Source: JAVVUJ01 sp964582545 (GTDB taxonomy: Bacteria; Bacillota; Clostridia; Peptostreptococcales; Anaerovoracaceae). Taken from it: a stretch of 38,691 nt of DNA. Position 1 is the stretch's first letter. The number at the start of each line of letters is the position of its first letter. The notes beneath the pieces were generated by a model. The model was not told where the DNA came from and searched no databases. It saw only the letters and a program-made list of their open reading frames with translations. This document shows, one piece after another, positions 16,662 to 25,882 of the stretch. The translations under genes were made by a program, and so were the position numbers. The stretch is from positions 1 to 38,691 of the forward strand of contig CAZOSB010000023.1 in assembly GCA_964582545.1 (NCBI GenBank), given 5' to 3'.

Positions 16662-18023
16662 ATGACACAATCTGAAGATCTTAAATTAAATGAATTCTTA
16701 TATCTTGCTACAACCAGATGTAATTATCGTTGTAGTCATTGTAATTCAAATTTTTTTACTGGTTGTGAAAATGAAATGAGTAGTTCTGATTTGATTAAAT
16801 GCTATGAAAATTCGGACTTACTTAAAACCGTTAATATTTCGGTTGCAGGTGGTGAGCCTTTTATAAAAGAAGATATAGAAGAATTTATTTTCTTTTTAGA
16901 TAAGAGTAAAATACCATGTGTAATAACAACAAATGGTTACTTTGTGGATAAAATTGAAAGGCTTACAAGTAAAATTGTAAATAAAGATAATTTTAGCTTT
17001 TCTGTATCAATAGACGGTCTCAAGGATACTCACAATAAGATCAGGGGAAATAAAGAGGCATATGACAGAGCTGTTGCCTCGGCAGAGATTATTTCAAAGA
17101 CCGGGATAGGCGTCCATATTAATATGGTAGTTCAGAAGGAAAATGTATCATCTCTATCACTAATGCAAACTACTTTCTCTAAGAAGAGTTTACCTATAGC
17201 ATTTATACCCAAGATTAACTTTAACGGAGAGGAATTTGATTTTTCTGATGAAGAAATTAGAACAATATTGAGTCACGGTGTCCACCCAAGAGATAGAAAA
17301 TATTTGCTTAGTAAAGGTGAATTTAAAATTAAAAATTGCCACGCAGGCATATCTTCTTGGCTTTTAGATAGCAATGGGGATGTATATGCTTGCTGTGGTG
17401 CATATTACACTGATGAAAAAGATAACTTTTTATTTGGGAATATTAAAAAAAACAATTTTGATTTATTATTTAGAAGTAAAAAGAAGTTAGAAGTTTATAA
17501 TAATGTAAAGCATTGTGGTGGATGTCTGTCTCCTTGTGACGCAGAGCGTGAGGTTAATTCTTTCGGTCTTTCGGTGGATATTACTAAGGAAGAGCTGAAA
17601 CCTTTGCTATCACAAATTCTGCCAATCTCTCATATGGATGAATTGTCAACTTGCGGAGGTGGATGGCATTCCTTAGAGCAATATGAAGATTTTAATTTGA
17701 GATGGATGAAGCATACGCAGGCAAAAGTTTACATCAATCCACAAAGTAATAGTTGCAATAAAATTAGGATTAAATACATTGATTACTTTCCAAAAGATAA
17801 AATGAATTTAACTATAAAAGTTAATAATATAATAATACATAAAATTTTATGTGAAAAAAAATTAAATATTATAGATATTCAATTTGATTTTGAATTACCT
17901 AAAAATAAAATAGCAGAAGTGCTTTTCGAAATAGAGCAGCTATGGAGACCCTGTGATGTAGGGCAGTCATTAGATGATAGACAATTAGGTTTAGCAATTT
18001 GTGAAGTGGCTTGCTTGGCTTAG
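16662..18023 (+). CDS. Radical SAM/SPASM-type protein with C-terminal beta-sandwich module (453 aa)
   Basis: Residues C20-x3-C24-x2-C27 (CNYRCSHC) are the [4Fe-4S]-SAM motif, followed by the SAM-binding SVAGGEPF. A second Cys-rich region (NCHAGISSWLLDSNG, ACCGAYY, CGGCLSPC) fits a SPASM or twitch domain holding an auxiliary cluster. The last ~110 residues are a separate beta-rich module: it begins GGGWHSLEQ, has RWM soon after, and ends SLDDRQLGLAI. Similar sequences occur at the C-termini of the proteins at 23372 and 26278. A strong AAGGAG precedes the ATG. The enzyme sits between wzt and a methyltransferase gene, so a glycan or glycan-carrier modification is likely, but I cannot name the reaction. 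There is no short Cys-rich precursor peptide nearby, which argues against RiPP maturation. Confidence 0.85.
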   Translation: MTQSEDLKLNEFLYLATTRCNYRCSHCNSNFFTGCENEMSSSDLIKCYENSDLLKTVNISVAGGEPFIKEDIEEFIFFLDKSKIPCVITTNGYFVDKIERLTSKIVNKDNFSFSVSIDGLKDTHNKIRGNKEAYDRAVASAEIISKTGIGVHINMVVQKENVSSLSLMQTTFSKKSLPIAFIPKINFNGEEFDFSDEEIRTILSHGVHPRDRKYLLSKGEFKIKNCHAGISSWLLDSNGDVYACCGAYYTDEKDNFLFGNIKKNNFDLLFRSKKKLEVYNNVKHCGGCLSPCDAEREVNSFGLSVDITKEELKPLLSQILPISHMDELSTCGGGWHSLEQYEDFNLRWMKHTQAKVYINPQSNSCNKIRIKYIDYFPKDKMNLTIKVNNIIIHKILCEKKLNIIDIQFDFELPKNKIAEVLFEIEQLWRPCDVGQSLDDRQLGLAICEVACLA

Positions 18024-18034
18024 GAAGAGGAAAT

Positions 18035-19300
18035 ATGCCTAAAAAATGCTGGTGTGGAAATAATCAATTAGAAAAATACTCTGAAGATTATGATAAGTGC
18101 AATGCTTGCCATACCTTAGTGTGCAATAAACAAGTGTCAGAGCAAATTTATGATGTAAAAAATGAAGAACAAGATCTCTATGGGAAAAATTATTGGCAGA
18201 AGTCGATGGCAGAGATGTCAGGGTTAAACAGTTTAGATGAGATAGTAGACTTGTATTTAAGGGAAAGAGCTGTATACTGGCTAAAATATTTACTACAATA
18301 CTCTTTACCTAAGGGTAAATTTGCTGAAATCGGCTGTGGATTAGGTCAGTTTTCTTTTTTATTAAAGTCTATTGGCTTTGATCAGACAGCCTTTGAACTT
18401 AGTCCTGAAGTTTGTGATTATATCATGAAACATTTGAAAATTAATGTGGTATGCGGAGAGTTTAAAGAAAGTAAAGGGACTTATCAAACCATATGCGCCT
18501 TTGACTTAATTGAGCACATTTTAGATCCAATAGAATTTATGAAGGATGTGAGAACTAAGCTAGAATCCGGCGGGATATTATGTTTCCAAACTCCTTGTTA
18601 TGATGAAACATTGGATTTTGAACAAATGCTGCTGCTCAAACCTCGGTTTCAGCAGCTGCTGAAACCAGATCAGCATCCCTTTATTTTTAGTAAAAAATCA
18701 ATTACTAGATTATTAAGCCAAACTGACTTTTTAAATATTCAATTCGAGCCTCCCATATTTGGAGAAGATTATGATATGTTTTTGTTTGCTTCCGATGAAC
18801 CCTTTCAAAAGAATAGTAAGAATGATATAATAGAGTATCTAAAAAACAATAGTAATCCTGATATTCTTTTGGTAAAAGCCCTATTGAATGTCTATGAAGA
18901 GAAAGAAGAAGTACATTTTAAATGGCAGGAAAGCGAAAGAGATAGAGCAGATCGACTTAAAGTAATTGAAGCGTTTAGTAAAAAGTTGGAGGAAAGCGAG
19001 AAGGACAATGCTGACCGACTTAGTACAATTGAGAACTTAGGTAAAAAGTTGGAAGAAAGCGAAAAGGATAGGGCTGATAGACTTAGTATAATTGAGGAAT
19101 TAGGTAAAAAGTTAGAGGAAAGCGAGAAAGATAGGACTGAAAGACTTTATATAATTGAGCATTTAAATAGAGCCCTTAAGGATTGTGAAAATGAGTTAAA
19201 AGAGAAAAAAAATACTTTAAGTCAATTAGAATCTGATTTTAAAGATATAAAAAAATTGATTATTCAAATAAAAAATTTAATTTTTAGTAAGGATGAGTAA
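18035..19300 (+). CDS. SAM-dependent methyltransferase with C-terminal tandem-repeat coiled coil (421 aa)
   Basis: The N-terminus (residues 5-30) has a five-Cys zinc-ribbon (C-x-C ... C-x2-C ... C). A class I methyltransferase domain follows, with SAM motif FAEIGCGLGQF (~96-106), acidic motif AFDLIEHILDP, and HPFIFSKKSI near its end. After residue ~290 the protein becomes a predicted coiled coil built from four consecutive 21-residue repeats (299-382), with consensus ESEKDRADRLxxIExLxKKLE, then further charged helix to the C-terminus. GAGG precedes the ATG at 18035; an upstream frame start (18011) overlaps radSAM and lacks a site. By analogy with WbdD of E. coli O9a, where a methyltransferase-kinase plus coiled coil caps the chain and measures its length, this could be the chain terminator for Wzt-dependent export. 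No kinase domain is present. The function is inference. Confidence 0.85.
   Translation: MPKKCWCGNNQLEKYSEDYDKCNACHTLVCNKQVSEQIYDVKNEEQDLYGKNYWQKSMAEMSGLNSLDEIVDLYLRERAVYWLKYLLQYSLPKGKFAEIGCGLGQFSFLLKSIGFDQTAFELSPEVCDYIMKHLKINVVCGEFKESKGTYQTICAFDLIEHILDPIEFMKDVRTKLESGGILCFQTPCYDETLDFEQMLLLKPRFQQLLKPDQHPFIFSKKSITRLLSQTDFLNIQFEPPIFGEDYDMFLFASDEPFQKNSKNDIIEYLKNNSNPDILLVKALLNVYEEKEEVHFKWQESERDRADRLKVIEAFSKKLEESEKDNADRLSTIENLGKKLEESEKDRADRLSIIEELGKKLEESEKDRTERLYIIEHLNRALKDCENELKEKKNTLSQLESDFKDIKKLIIQIKNLIFSKDE
18929..19180 (+). repeat. Four 63-bp in-frame tandem repeats
   Basis: Four units of exactly 63 bp, each starting GAAAGCGA, encode the 21-residue coiled-coil repeats of the methyltransferase. 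Units 2 and 3 are the closest; unit 4 has drifted most in its second half. Unit length is a multiple of both 3 (frame kept) and 7 codons (heptad phase kept), so gain or loss of a unit would change only coil length. Confidence 0.92.
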
Positions 19301-19301
19301 T

Positions 19302-20483
19302 ATGAAAATTGCAATTGATGTCACTCCTGTAAGGTTAGATGGATCTACTGGTGGTGCTACAAATTTATGTATTGAGTTAATAAAAGGATTTGCAGTAAAA
19401 AAACGGATTGAGTTGTTACTGCTATGTGCAGATTGGAATGTAGATTATTTTTCCAAATTCCAATCAAAAAGTGTAGAAATAATCCAAGTGATTGGAGAAA
19501 AAAAAATAATAGAAAAAAGTAAAAGTCTTTTAAAATTAAAAAAGTTATTAACAAAAGTAAGCTCCACAAATAATGGTAAAAATTCAAACTCGATTTTGAA
19601 AGACAACAATGTACACCTTCTTTTTGCTCCATTTAGTGCACCAACATATCATGAAGATAGTATTCCCATTGTATCAATCATTCATGATATTCAGCACGAA
19701 TATTATCCACAGTTTTTTTCTCACGAAGAATATGTTCATAGAAAAAAGTTTTATGAAGATATTTGTAATAAGGTTCAAGTTATTGCATGTGTTTCTAATT
19801 TTACAAAAAATACATTTTGTCAAAAATATCAATTTGAACAAAAAAGAGCATTTACTGTATATAATTCAATTCAAAATAGGTTTAATGAAGTAATTAATAA
19901 AAATGAATTATTGAGGTGGAATTTAAAACATGAAGGATATATCATTTACCCTGCTAATTTCTGGGAACATAAAAATCATAAAATGCTTTTACAAGCCTTT
20001 TCAATGTATAATAAATTAAATTGTGATAGTGAATACAAGTTGGTATTAACAGGAAATCCATTAGAGAAGTTAGATTATTTTAATAATATAATAAGTGGTT
20101 TGGAAATTTCGGATAAAGTAATAATAACAGGTTACCTCAATGATGAGGAATTACATACGCTTCTAGCCTTTTCAAAAGGATTTATTTTTCCTAGTTTATT
20201 TGAAGGATTTGGAATACCAATAGCAGAAGCTATGCAATTAGAGAAACTAATTGCATGCAGCAACACTACGAGTTTACCGGAAGTTGGGTGTGAAGGCATT
20301 TTTTACTTTGACCCAAGAAAGATAGATGAAATAGTAAATGGAATTAAATATATTATCAATGAAAAAATGACAGATAACATAAGTCAAAATTATAATTTAA
20401 AACTTCAAGAATATAAACCTGAAGTAATGATTGATTCATATTTTAACATTTTTCAAAAAGTTATAAATCAAGAAATAGAATAA
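19302..20483 (+). CDS. GT4-family glycosyltransferase, 393 aa
   Basis: A GT-B glycosyltransferase. The N-terminal domain starts MKIAIDVTPVRLDGSTGG with a glycine-rich acceptor loop, the middle has IHDIQHEYYPQFFS, and the C-terminal domain has PANFWEHKNHKMLLQAF and E-x7-E in FPSLFEGFGIPIAEAM. The HDIQHEYYP type is common in mannosyl/rhamnosyltransferases of O-antigen and S-layer glycan loci. The ATG at 19302 is chosen over one at 19293 because AAGGA is spaced 8 nt from it and only ~0 from the other. It begins 1 nt after the stop of the methyltransferase gene, so it is coupled to it. Base composition here is markedly richer in A and T than in the genes before 16.6 kb. Confidence 0.9.
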   Translation: MKIAIDVTPVRLDGSTGGATNLCIELIKGFAVKKRIELLLLCADWNVDYFSKFQSKSVEIIQVIGEKKIIEKSKSLLKLKKLLTKVSSTNNGKNSNSILKDNNVHLLFAPFSAPTYHEDSIPIVSIIHDIQHEYYPQFFSHEEYVHRKKFYEDICNKVQVIACVSNFTKNTFCQKYQFEQKRAFTVYNSIQNRFNEVINKNELLRWNLKHEGYIIYPANFWEHKNHKMLLQAFSMYNKLNCDSEYKLVLTGNPLEKLDYFNNIISGLEISDKVIITGYLNDEELHTLLAFSKGFIFPSLFEGFGIPIAEAMQLEKLIACSNTTSLPEVGCEGIFYFDPRKIDEIVNGIKYIINEKMTDNISQNYNLKLQEYKPEVMIDSYFNIFQKVINQEIE

Positions 20484-20499
20484 TTAATTGAGGTAAAAA

Positions 20500-21369
20500 A
20501 TGAAAGTTTCCATTATTACTCCATCATATAATCAAGGTAAATTTATTAGAGACACCATCAATAGTGTATTAGATCAGCGCGTGGAATTCGAATACATTAT
20601 TATGGATGGAGGAAGTACAGATGAAACCATATCAGTATTAAAAGAATATGAGGGAAAGCTCTATTGGGAAAGCAAAAAAGATGGTGGACAAGCTGATGCG
20701 GTAAATCAAGGTATAAAAAAGGCTACTGGAGATATTATAGGATGGCTCAACTCAGATGATATATATTATAAAAATACTTTAAACACTATAATTGAGTTTT
20801 TTACAGATAATCCCACTGTAAATGTGGTTTATGGAAATGCCCATCATATTGATGAACAAGGAAAGTTTATTGAAGAATATTACACAGAGGATTTCAATTA
20901 TGAAAGGTTGAAGGATATTTGTTATATATGCCAACCATCACTATTTTTTAGAAAAAGCGTAGTGGACAAGTATGGATATTTAAATGATAAACTACAATAT
21001 TGCATGGATTATGATTATTGGTTAAGATTAGCAAAGGGTGAGAAGTTTTATAGAATAAATCAATTGTTTGCCGGATCAAGGTTATATCCTGAAAACAAAA
21101 CACTAGGATCAAGGTGTAAGGTTCATATGGAAATAGTGGAAATGCTTAGCTCTCATTTTAAACGTGTACCTACAAGATGGATTTATGCATTAGCACATAC
21201 AATTTGCGAAGAAAAAGGAATTGATAGAGAGGCTAGCAGTAGTAGTAATAAGCAATTTATTTCATGTCTTATTAATGAAAGCGCAAAACTATTCTTTAAA
21301 TATTATGGATATATTCCAATATCGGAGATTAAACAAGCAATTAAATGGTATTTTGGAAGAAAGGGTTAG
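20500..21369 (+). CDS. GT2-family glycosyltransferase, 289 aa
   Basis: An inverting GT-A fold glycosyltransferase. The N-terminal nucleotide-binding part reads MKVSIITPSYNQGKFIRDTI, then IMDGGSTDET, then WLNSDDIY, whose Asp-Asp supplies the DXD-type metal site. CMDYDYWLRLAKG in the second half is typical of the WfgS/WfeV-like GT2 group and carries the catalytic-base region. No membrane segments. It lies 16 nt after the GT4 at 19302 and its end overlaps the upstream portion of the next frame; the next true start is 21372. Donor and linkage are unknown. It is the only family-2 enzyme seen in this locus. Confidence 0.92.
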   Translation: MKVSIITPSYNQGKFIRDTINSVLDQRVEFEYIIMDGGSTDETISVLKEYEGKLYWESKKDGGQADAVNQGIKKATGDIIGWLNSDDIYYKNTLNTIIEFFTDNPTVNVVYGNAHHIDEQGKFIEEYYTEDFNYERLKDICYICQPSLFFRKSVVDKYGYLNDKLQYCMDYDYWLRLAKGEKFYRINQLFAGSRLYPENKTLGSRCKVHMEIVEMLSSHFKRVPTRWIYALAHTICEEKGIDREASSSSNKQFISCLINESAKLFFKYYGYIPISEIKQAIKWYFGRKG

Positions 21370-21371
21370 AG

Positions 21372-22511
21372 ATGAAAATTGGATTTGATATAAGTCAAAC
21401 TGCAGAAAATAAAGCAGGTTGTGGCTTTTTTGCCGATCAACTTATAAAAATGTTAGCGGAAATTGACGATAATAATGAATACATATTATATCCTTGCTTT
21501 TATAATTATTGCCATCCTGATTATAAAAAAGCGACACAACTTAATAAAAATAATTTTAGTTATAAAATTGTAAAAGGTTTAGGCAATGTAAACAACAAAT
21601 CGATGGGAGATATAGATATTATACATTCCAATAACTTTACATATCCTGAGAATGTTTCTGCCCTAAAGGTCGTTACCATTTATGATGTAGGTTTTTTGGA
21701 TTATCCTGAATTTACTACAGAGGCAAACCGAATCGTATGTTACAATGGCACATTTGATTCGCTTTTATTTGCTGATAAAATCTTAACGATTTCAAATTAT
21801 AGCAAAAATCGTCTACTATATTATTTTCCTACAATAAAAGAAGAAAAAATTCAGGTAATTAAACTAGGTGCCCGGGAAGATTTACATAAAGAAATAATAG
21901 ACTTTAGTATATTAAAAAAATTCAATATTGAAAGTGGTGCTTATTACTTAAGTGTTGGAACAATAGAGCCAAGGAAAAACTATGAAACTTTATTAAAGGC
22001 ATTTAAAAAGTATGTCTCTCAAACAAAAGAACCTAAAAAACTCTGCATTGCAGGGGGATATGGTTGGTTAGAAGAAGACTTTATCTCTAAAATAGAGGAG
22101 CTAGAGCTACAGTCATATGTTACTGTAACGGGATATGTTACAGAACAGCAATTGTCCAATTTGTACAGAGAATGTTATGGATTCATATACCCTACGTGGT
22201 ATGAGGGGTTTGGGCTGCCTGTTCTTGAGGCAATGAGCTTTAAAAAGCCTATTATTTCTAGTAATGTAACGAGTATCCCCGAGATTGTTGGGGAAGCTGG
22301 AATACTCATAGATCCTAATAGTTCATCACAACTTACTCAAGCTATAACATTGCTGGATAAAGATAACGTATTATATAAAGAGTTATGTATAGCAGGATAT
22401 GAGAGGTCAAAAGGGTTTACTTGGGAAGAATGTGCAAAGCAAGTATTAAAGATTTATGAAAATTTATATAATATGAGAGAAGAGGTAATCCCATGGAAAC
22501 AAATAGTTTAA
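21372..22511 (+). CDS. GT4-family glycosyltransferase, 379 aa
   Basis: A GT-B glycosyltransferase: N-terminal MKIGFDISQTAENKAGCGFF with a glycine-rich acceptor loop, VVTIYDVGFLDYPEF, donor segment TIEPRKNYETLLKAF, and E-x7-E in YPTWYEGFGLPVLEAM. The ATG at 21372 follows AAAGGG by about 6 nt; the longer frame (21345) would start inside the GT2 gene without a site. It begins 2 nt after the GT2 stop and overlaps the following methyltransferase start by 19 nt, showing tight translational coupling. It is the fifth GT4 enzyme in the locus, which with the GT2 suggests a repeat unit or adaptor of several different linkages. Confidence 0.9.
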   Translation: MKIGFDISQTAENKAGCGFFADQLIKMLAEIDDNNEYILYPCFYNYCHPDYKKATQLNKNNFSYKIVKGLGNVNNKSMGDIDIIHSNNFTYPENVSALKVVTIYDVGFLDYPEFTTEANRIVCYNGTFDSLLFADKILTISNYSKNRLLYYFPTIKEEKIQVIKLGAREDLHKEIIDFSILKKFNIESGAYYLSVGTIEPRKNYETLLKAFKKYVSQTKEPKKLCIAGGYGWLEEDFISKIEELELQSYVTVTGYVTEQQLSNLYRECYGFIYPTWYEGFGLPVLEAMSFKKPIISSNVTSIPEIVGEAGILIDPNSSSQLTQAITLLDKDNVLYKELCIAGYERSKGFTWEECAKQVLKIYENLYNMREEVIPWKQIV

Positions 22512-23350
22512 AGCAATGCACAAAATGCTGTGGATGTTTTGAGGCAGGTCATTTCTTTTCGCCGATACCTAGCCAAATTGAAATTGAGGGATATGTACAT
22601 GATACACAAAATTTTAATTTGTATGGGATAAATTTAAATGATGATGTTCAATTAGAGTACCTTAAAGATGTAATAAAATATTATGAGCATTTACCATTTG
22701 ATGATTATAAAAAAAATGATCTTAGATATCAATTTATTAATGGATCTTATACATATTCAGATGCGATTTTTTTATTTGGTTTAATTAATAAAATTAAACC
22801 AAATAGAATTATTGAAATTGGTAGTGGTTGGTCTTCATGTGTTACTTTGGATACCAATGAATTATTCTTTGATAATAAAATTAACCTTACTTTTATTGAG
22901 CCATACCCGGAGCTTTTGATTAGTTTACTTAAAAAGAATGATATAAACAAAATAAGAATAGTATCTAAAAAATTACAAGAAGTTCCGGTTAGTACCTTTA
23001 AGGATTTGACAGAAGGGGATATTTTATTTGTAGACTCTACACATGTATCAAAATTAGGAAGTGATGTAAACCAGATGATCTTTAATATATTACCTAATTT
23101 AAATGCAGGTGTTTATATACACTTTCACGATATATATTATCCATTTGAATATCCAAAGGAATGGTTAACAGAGGGTAGATTTTGGACAGAAGGTTATATT
23201 TTAAGAGCTTTCTTACAATACAATAACAACTTTGAAATTGTATGTTGGAATTCTTATTTAGATCAGAAATATGCAGATATTATTTCTAAGAGTATGCCAT
23301 TATGTTTAAAAAATGGTGGTGGTAGTATTTGGATTAGGAAAATTAAATAA
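22493..23350 (+). CDS. Class I SAM-dependent methyltransferase with Cys-rich N-terminus (285 aa)
   Basis: After a short Cys-rich start (C-x2-CCGC within the first 16 residues) comes the segment GHFFSPIPS, then SAM motif IIEIGSGWSS (~residues 105-114), the acidic post-motif FIEPYPELL, GDILFVDSTHVSKLGSDV and HFHDIYYPFEYP. This set is typical of a methyltransferase group (Methyltransf_24-like) found in polysaccharide and cell-surface loci. GAGG lies 8 nt before the ATG, inside the end of the GT4 gene. It could add a methyl group to a sugar hydroxyl, either along the chain or at its end; the acceptor is unknown. The Cys residues at the start could bind metal but may have no role. Confidence 0.85.
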   Translation: METNSLKQCTKCCGCFEAGHFFSPIPSQIEIEGYVHDTQNFNLYGINLNDDVQLEYLKDVIKYYEHLPFDDYKKNDLRYQFINGSYTYSDAIFLFGLINKIKPNRIIEIGSGWSSCVTLDTNELFFDNKINLTFIEPYPELLISLLKKNDINKIRIVSKKLQEVPVSTFKDLTEGDILFVDSTHVSKLGSDVNQMIFNILPNLNAGVYIHFHDIYYPFEYPKEWLTEGRFWTEGYILRAFLQYNNNFEIVCWNSYLDQKYADIISKSMPLCLKNGGGSIWIRKIK

Positions 23351-23371
23351 TTAATAAATGAGGGATTGAAA

Positions 23372-25882
23372 GTGAACAAATGGAAAGAGTTTTTACAAAT
23401 AAATATTGATTTAATATTAGTGAATTTATTTTTTACTTTTACAATTTTTATATTTGCACCAATAGATAGCTTTATGACGAACATAAATGAATTCTCATTT
23501 GGTCTATCAAATGTGATATTAGGATTTCTAATTTTTTTCATAGTTTCATTTATAGCGCTGTCTGTAATAGGACTTATTTTTAAAGGAAATATAAGAAAAA
23601 AATATACCTATTTTATATTTGGATTGGCACTTGCTTTTTATATCCAAGGAAATTTTATGAATTTCAATCTTAATGTACTTGATGGCAGAGAGATTAATTG
23701 GCAGGATTACAGGGTATGGACCATTGTTAATATATTAATTTGGATTGTTCTTATGGCTTTACCGTTTATCCTAGCCAGTATAAAGAAGTTCCCTATTAAG
23801 AAAATAATTAAAATTTTTTCATTATTGATTATTTTGGTTCAGATGGTTACTATTATTATCCTATTAATTGCATCACCTAAAAATCCTAATGTTAACTTCT
23901 ATTTATCCGATGAGGGAAAATTCAGCTTGTCAACTAATGACAATGTTGTAGTATTTATATTAGATGCTTTTGATTCATTATTTTTTGATGAAATAATGAA
24001 CGATTCTTTAGAATTTAGAGAAAAATTTAAAGATTTTACTTATTTTAGAAATATGATATCGACATTTCCTAGTACTAAACCGTCCATACCCCTAATTTTA
24101 ACTGGCATTAGTTATGACAATACTGTTGAATATAACAATTATATTCAACAAGCATTTACTAATTCAGAGTTATGGAATCAAATTGAAAAGAATAATTATG
24201 ACAGTAGGGTTTTTGCTTCACCCAACTTTATTATAAAAGACTATAATAAAATTAAAAATTTAAAATTGGAAACTCATAATAATAAAAGTTTGATGAAATC
24301 TTTTAATTCTCTATTTAAGATGACAATTGGAAAATACGTGCCCTATACTTTAAAACAATACTTTCTGTCTTATGAGAATACTAATACAATTGAATTAAAT
24401 ATGGAAAAAGAAGAAATATTTCCTTCTTATGAAAATGTTAAGTTTTATAATGATTTAATGGAAACAGGTATTACAACATTCTCAGAAAGTAATGCGATAA
24501 GATTTTATCATATATATGCAACGCATCAACCATATCATATGAATGAAAAAATTGAAATTATTCCAGAAGGTACAGATGTTATTCAACAAGCAAAAGGATG
24601 TCTTAATATTGTTAATAAATATATTGACTTTTTAAAAAAAGAAGATATATATGATAAAACAATGGTTGTAATTCTAGCTGATCATGCAAGTTATGGAAAT
24701 GGAAGGAATCCATTATTATTGGTAAAAGATAAAGAGAAAAGCCAAGAGGAAATGAAAATATCTAATGCACCAATTATGCAAGAGGATATGGTTCAAACCA
24801 TTGCACTGAGAATAAATCAAAATTCATCAAACTCAGAGAAAACCATCTTTGATTATAATGAAAACGAAAAGAGAGAGCGTAGAGTACGATATTATACATG
24901 GGATGACTCTTGGAACAAGGCGTATTTGCCTAATATGACTGAGTATATCGTGTTAGGTTCGCCTGATAAAGGTTTTAGTTATCATGAAACGGGGATTTTT
25001 TATACTAATCAAGGAATAAAAAGTGCCCAATATGTTGATTACAATATTGGAGATCAATTAAAATTTGGGAAGAACGGTAGAGGAAATAAATTTATAAATT
25101 CAAGTACAGAGCAATTTGAAACTGTAGATACCACATGGATTTTAGATGGGAATGTGACTTTTCTAATGAATTTAAACGGATTTAAAAGCAATGATCTAAT
25201 ATTAAAAATTGAATTATCTAATATTTATTATAATGAAACAGACGGTATTGAAGTTGCTATTAATGGTAAAAATTTTGCTTTCAACAAAAAAGAGAAAGAT
25301 TTAATATTTTATATAAAATCTTCAGATATAAAAGAAAATAGATTAAATTTTTCTATCTATAGTGCTTGGGATAAGAGAGTAAATCTAAAAGAATTAGGTT
25401 TATCAAAAATATCCGGTGACTTTTCTTTTGGAATAAAAAGTATATCTATATTGGATGATATAATTGATCTTTCTACTAAGGATTTTAGAATAGATTTTGT
25501 TTTAGGCGGTAATAGTGAGAATTTTATTACTGACGGTTGGAGTGTTCAAGAAGCAGAACACCGCTGGACGACAACTTCGGCAGGGGTAAAAGTTAATTTA
25601 CCTAATGAAAAAAATATAGTAATGGAACTTGATTATTTTAAAAGTAATGTTGAATCTAAGGATTCAATTAATTTAAATGGAGTAAAGATTGATGAGAGCC
25701 AATTGACAAGAACCGAAAATGGTACTATTGTGAGGGCTCTATTAAAAAGCGAACAATTAAACAGCGGAGCACAAACTTTGGAATTAATAACCAGCTTACC
25801 TACTCCCCCAAGTGAGCGTGACCCACGCTATTTAGGACTCGCATTTAAAAAGATTCTTTTTTATTATGAGAATGAAAGGTGA
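23372..25882 (+). CDS. Membrane alkaline-phosphatase-superfamily (sulfatase/LTA-synthase-like) enzyme, 836 aa
   Basis: Four or five membrane segments (residues ~10-170) precede an exported catalytic domain of the alkaline-phosphatase superfamily. VVVFILDAFDS (~192-202) gives the first metal-binding Asp. STKPSIPLILTG (~234-245) contains the probable Thr/Ser nucleophile. MVVILADHASYG has the Asp-His metal ligands. Two beta-rich modules follow (~555-690 and ~705-834), similar to each other and to the C-termini of the proteins at 16662 and 26278. Family members include LTA synthases, phosphoethanolamine transferases and sulfatases, so transfer of a phospho-alditol or similar group onto the glycan is plausible. 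A GTG at 23372 is chosen as start because GAGGGA is 6 nt upstream; a TTG at 23366 is too close to it. It ends a nearly unbroken operon and is followed by 395 bp without a gene. Confidence 0.8.
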   Translation: MNKWKEFLQINIDLILVNLFFTFTIFIFAPIDSFMTNINEFSFGLSNVILGFLIFFIVSFIALSVIGLIFKGNIRKKYTYFIFGLALAFYIQGNFMNFNLNVLDGREINWQDYRVWTIVNILIWIVLMALPFILASIKKFPIKKIIKIFSLLIILVQMVTIIILLIASPKNPNVNFYLSDEGKFSLSTNDNVVVFILDAFDSLFFDEIMNDSLEFREKFKDFTYFRNMISTFPSTKPSIPLILTGISYDNTVEYNNYIQQAFTNSELWNQIEKNNYDSRVFASPNFIIKDYNKIKNLKLETHNNKSLMKSFNSLFKMTIGKYVPYTLKQYFLSYENTNTIELNMEKEEIFPSYENVKFYNDLMETGITTFSESNAIRFYHIYATHQPYHMNEKIEIIPEGTDVIQQAKGCLNIVNKYIDFLKKEDIYDKTMVVILADHASYGNGRNPLLLVKDKEKSQEEMKISNAPIMQEDMVQTIALRINQNSSNSEKTIFDYNENEKRERRVRYYTWDDSWNKAYLPNMTEYIVLGSPDKGFSYHETGIFYTNQGIKSAQYVDYNIGDQLKFGKNGRGNKFINSSTEQFETVDTTWILDGNVTFLMNLNGFKSNDLILKIELSNIYYNETDGIEVAINGKNFAFNKKEKDLIFYIKSSDIKENRLNFSIYSAWDKRVNLKELGLSKISGDFSFGIKSISILDDIIDLSTKDFRIDFVLGGNSENFITDGWSVQEAEHRWTTTSAGVKVNLPNEKNIVMELDYFKSNVESKDSINLNGVKIDESQLTRTENGTIVRALLKSEQLNSGAQTLELITSLPTPPSERDPRYLGLAFKKILFYYENER

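Noticed and set aside
18929..19180. 63-bp repeats considered as a CRISPR-like or minisatellite array
   Set aside because: The units are contiguous without spacers and encode an in-frame coiled coil, so they are a coding repeat.
23366..25882. Calling the phosphatase-superfamily protein an LTA synthase (ltaS)
   Set aside because: The catalytic motifs are degenerate relative to LtaS and the C-terminal modules are foreign to it, so only superfamily membership is supported.
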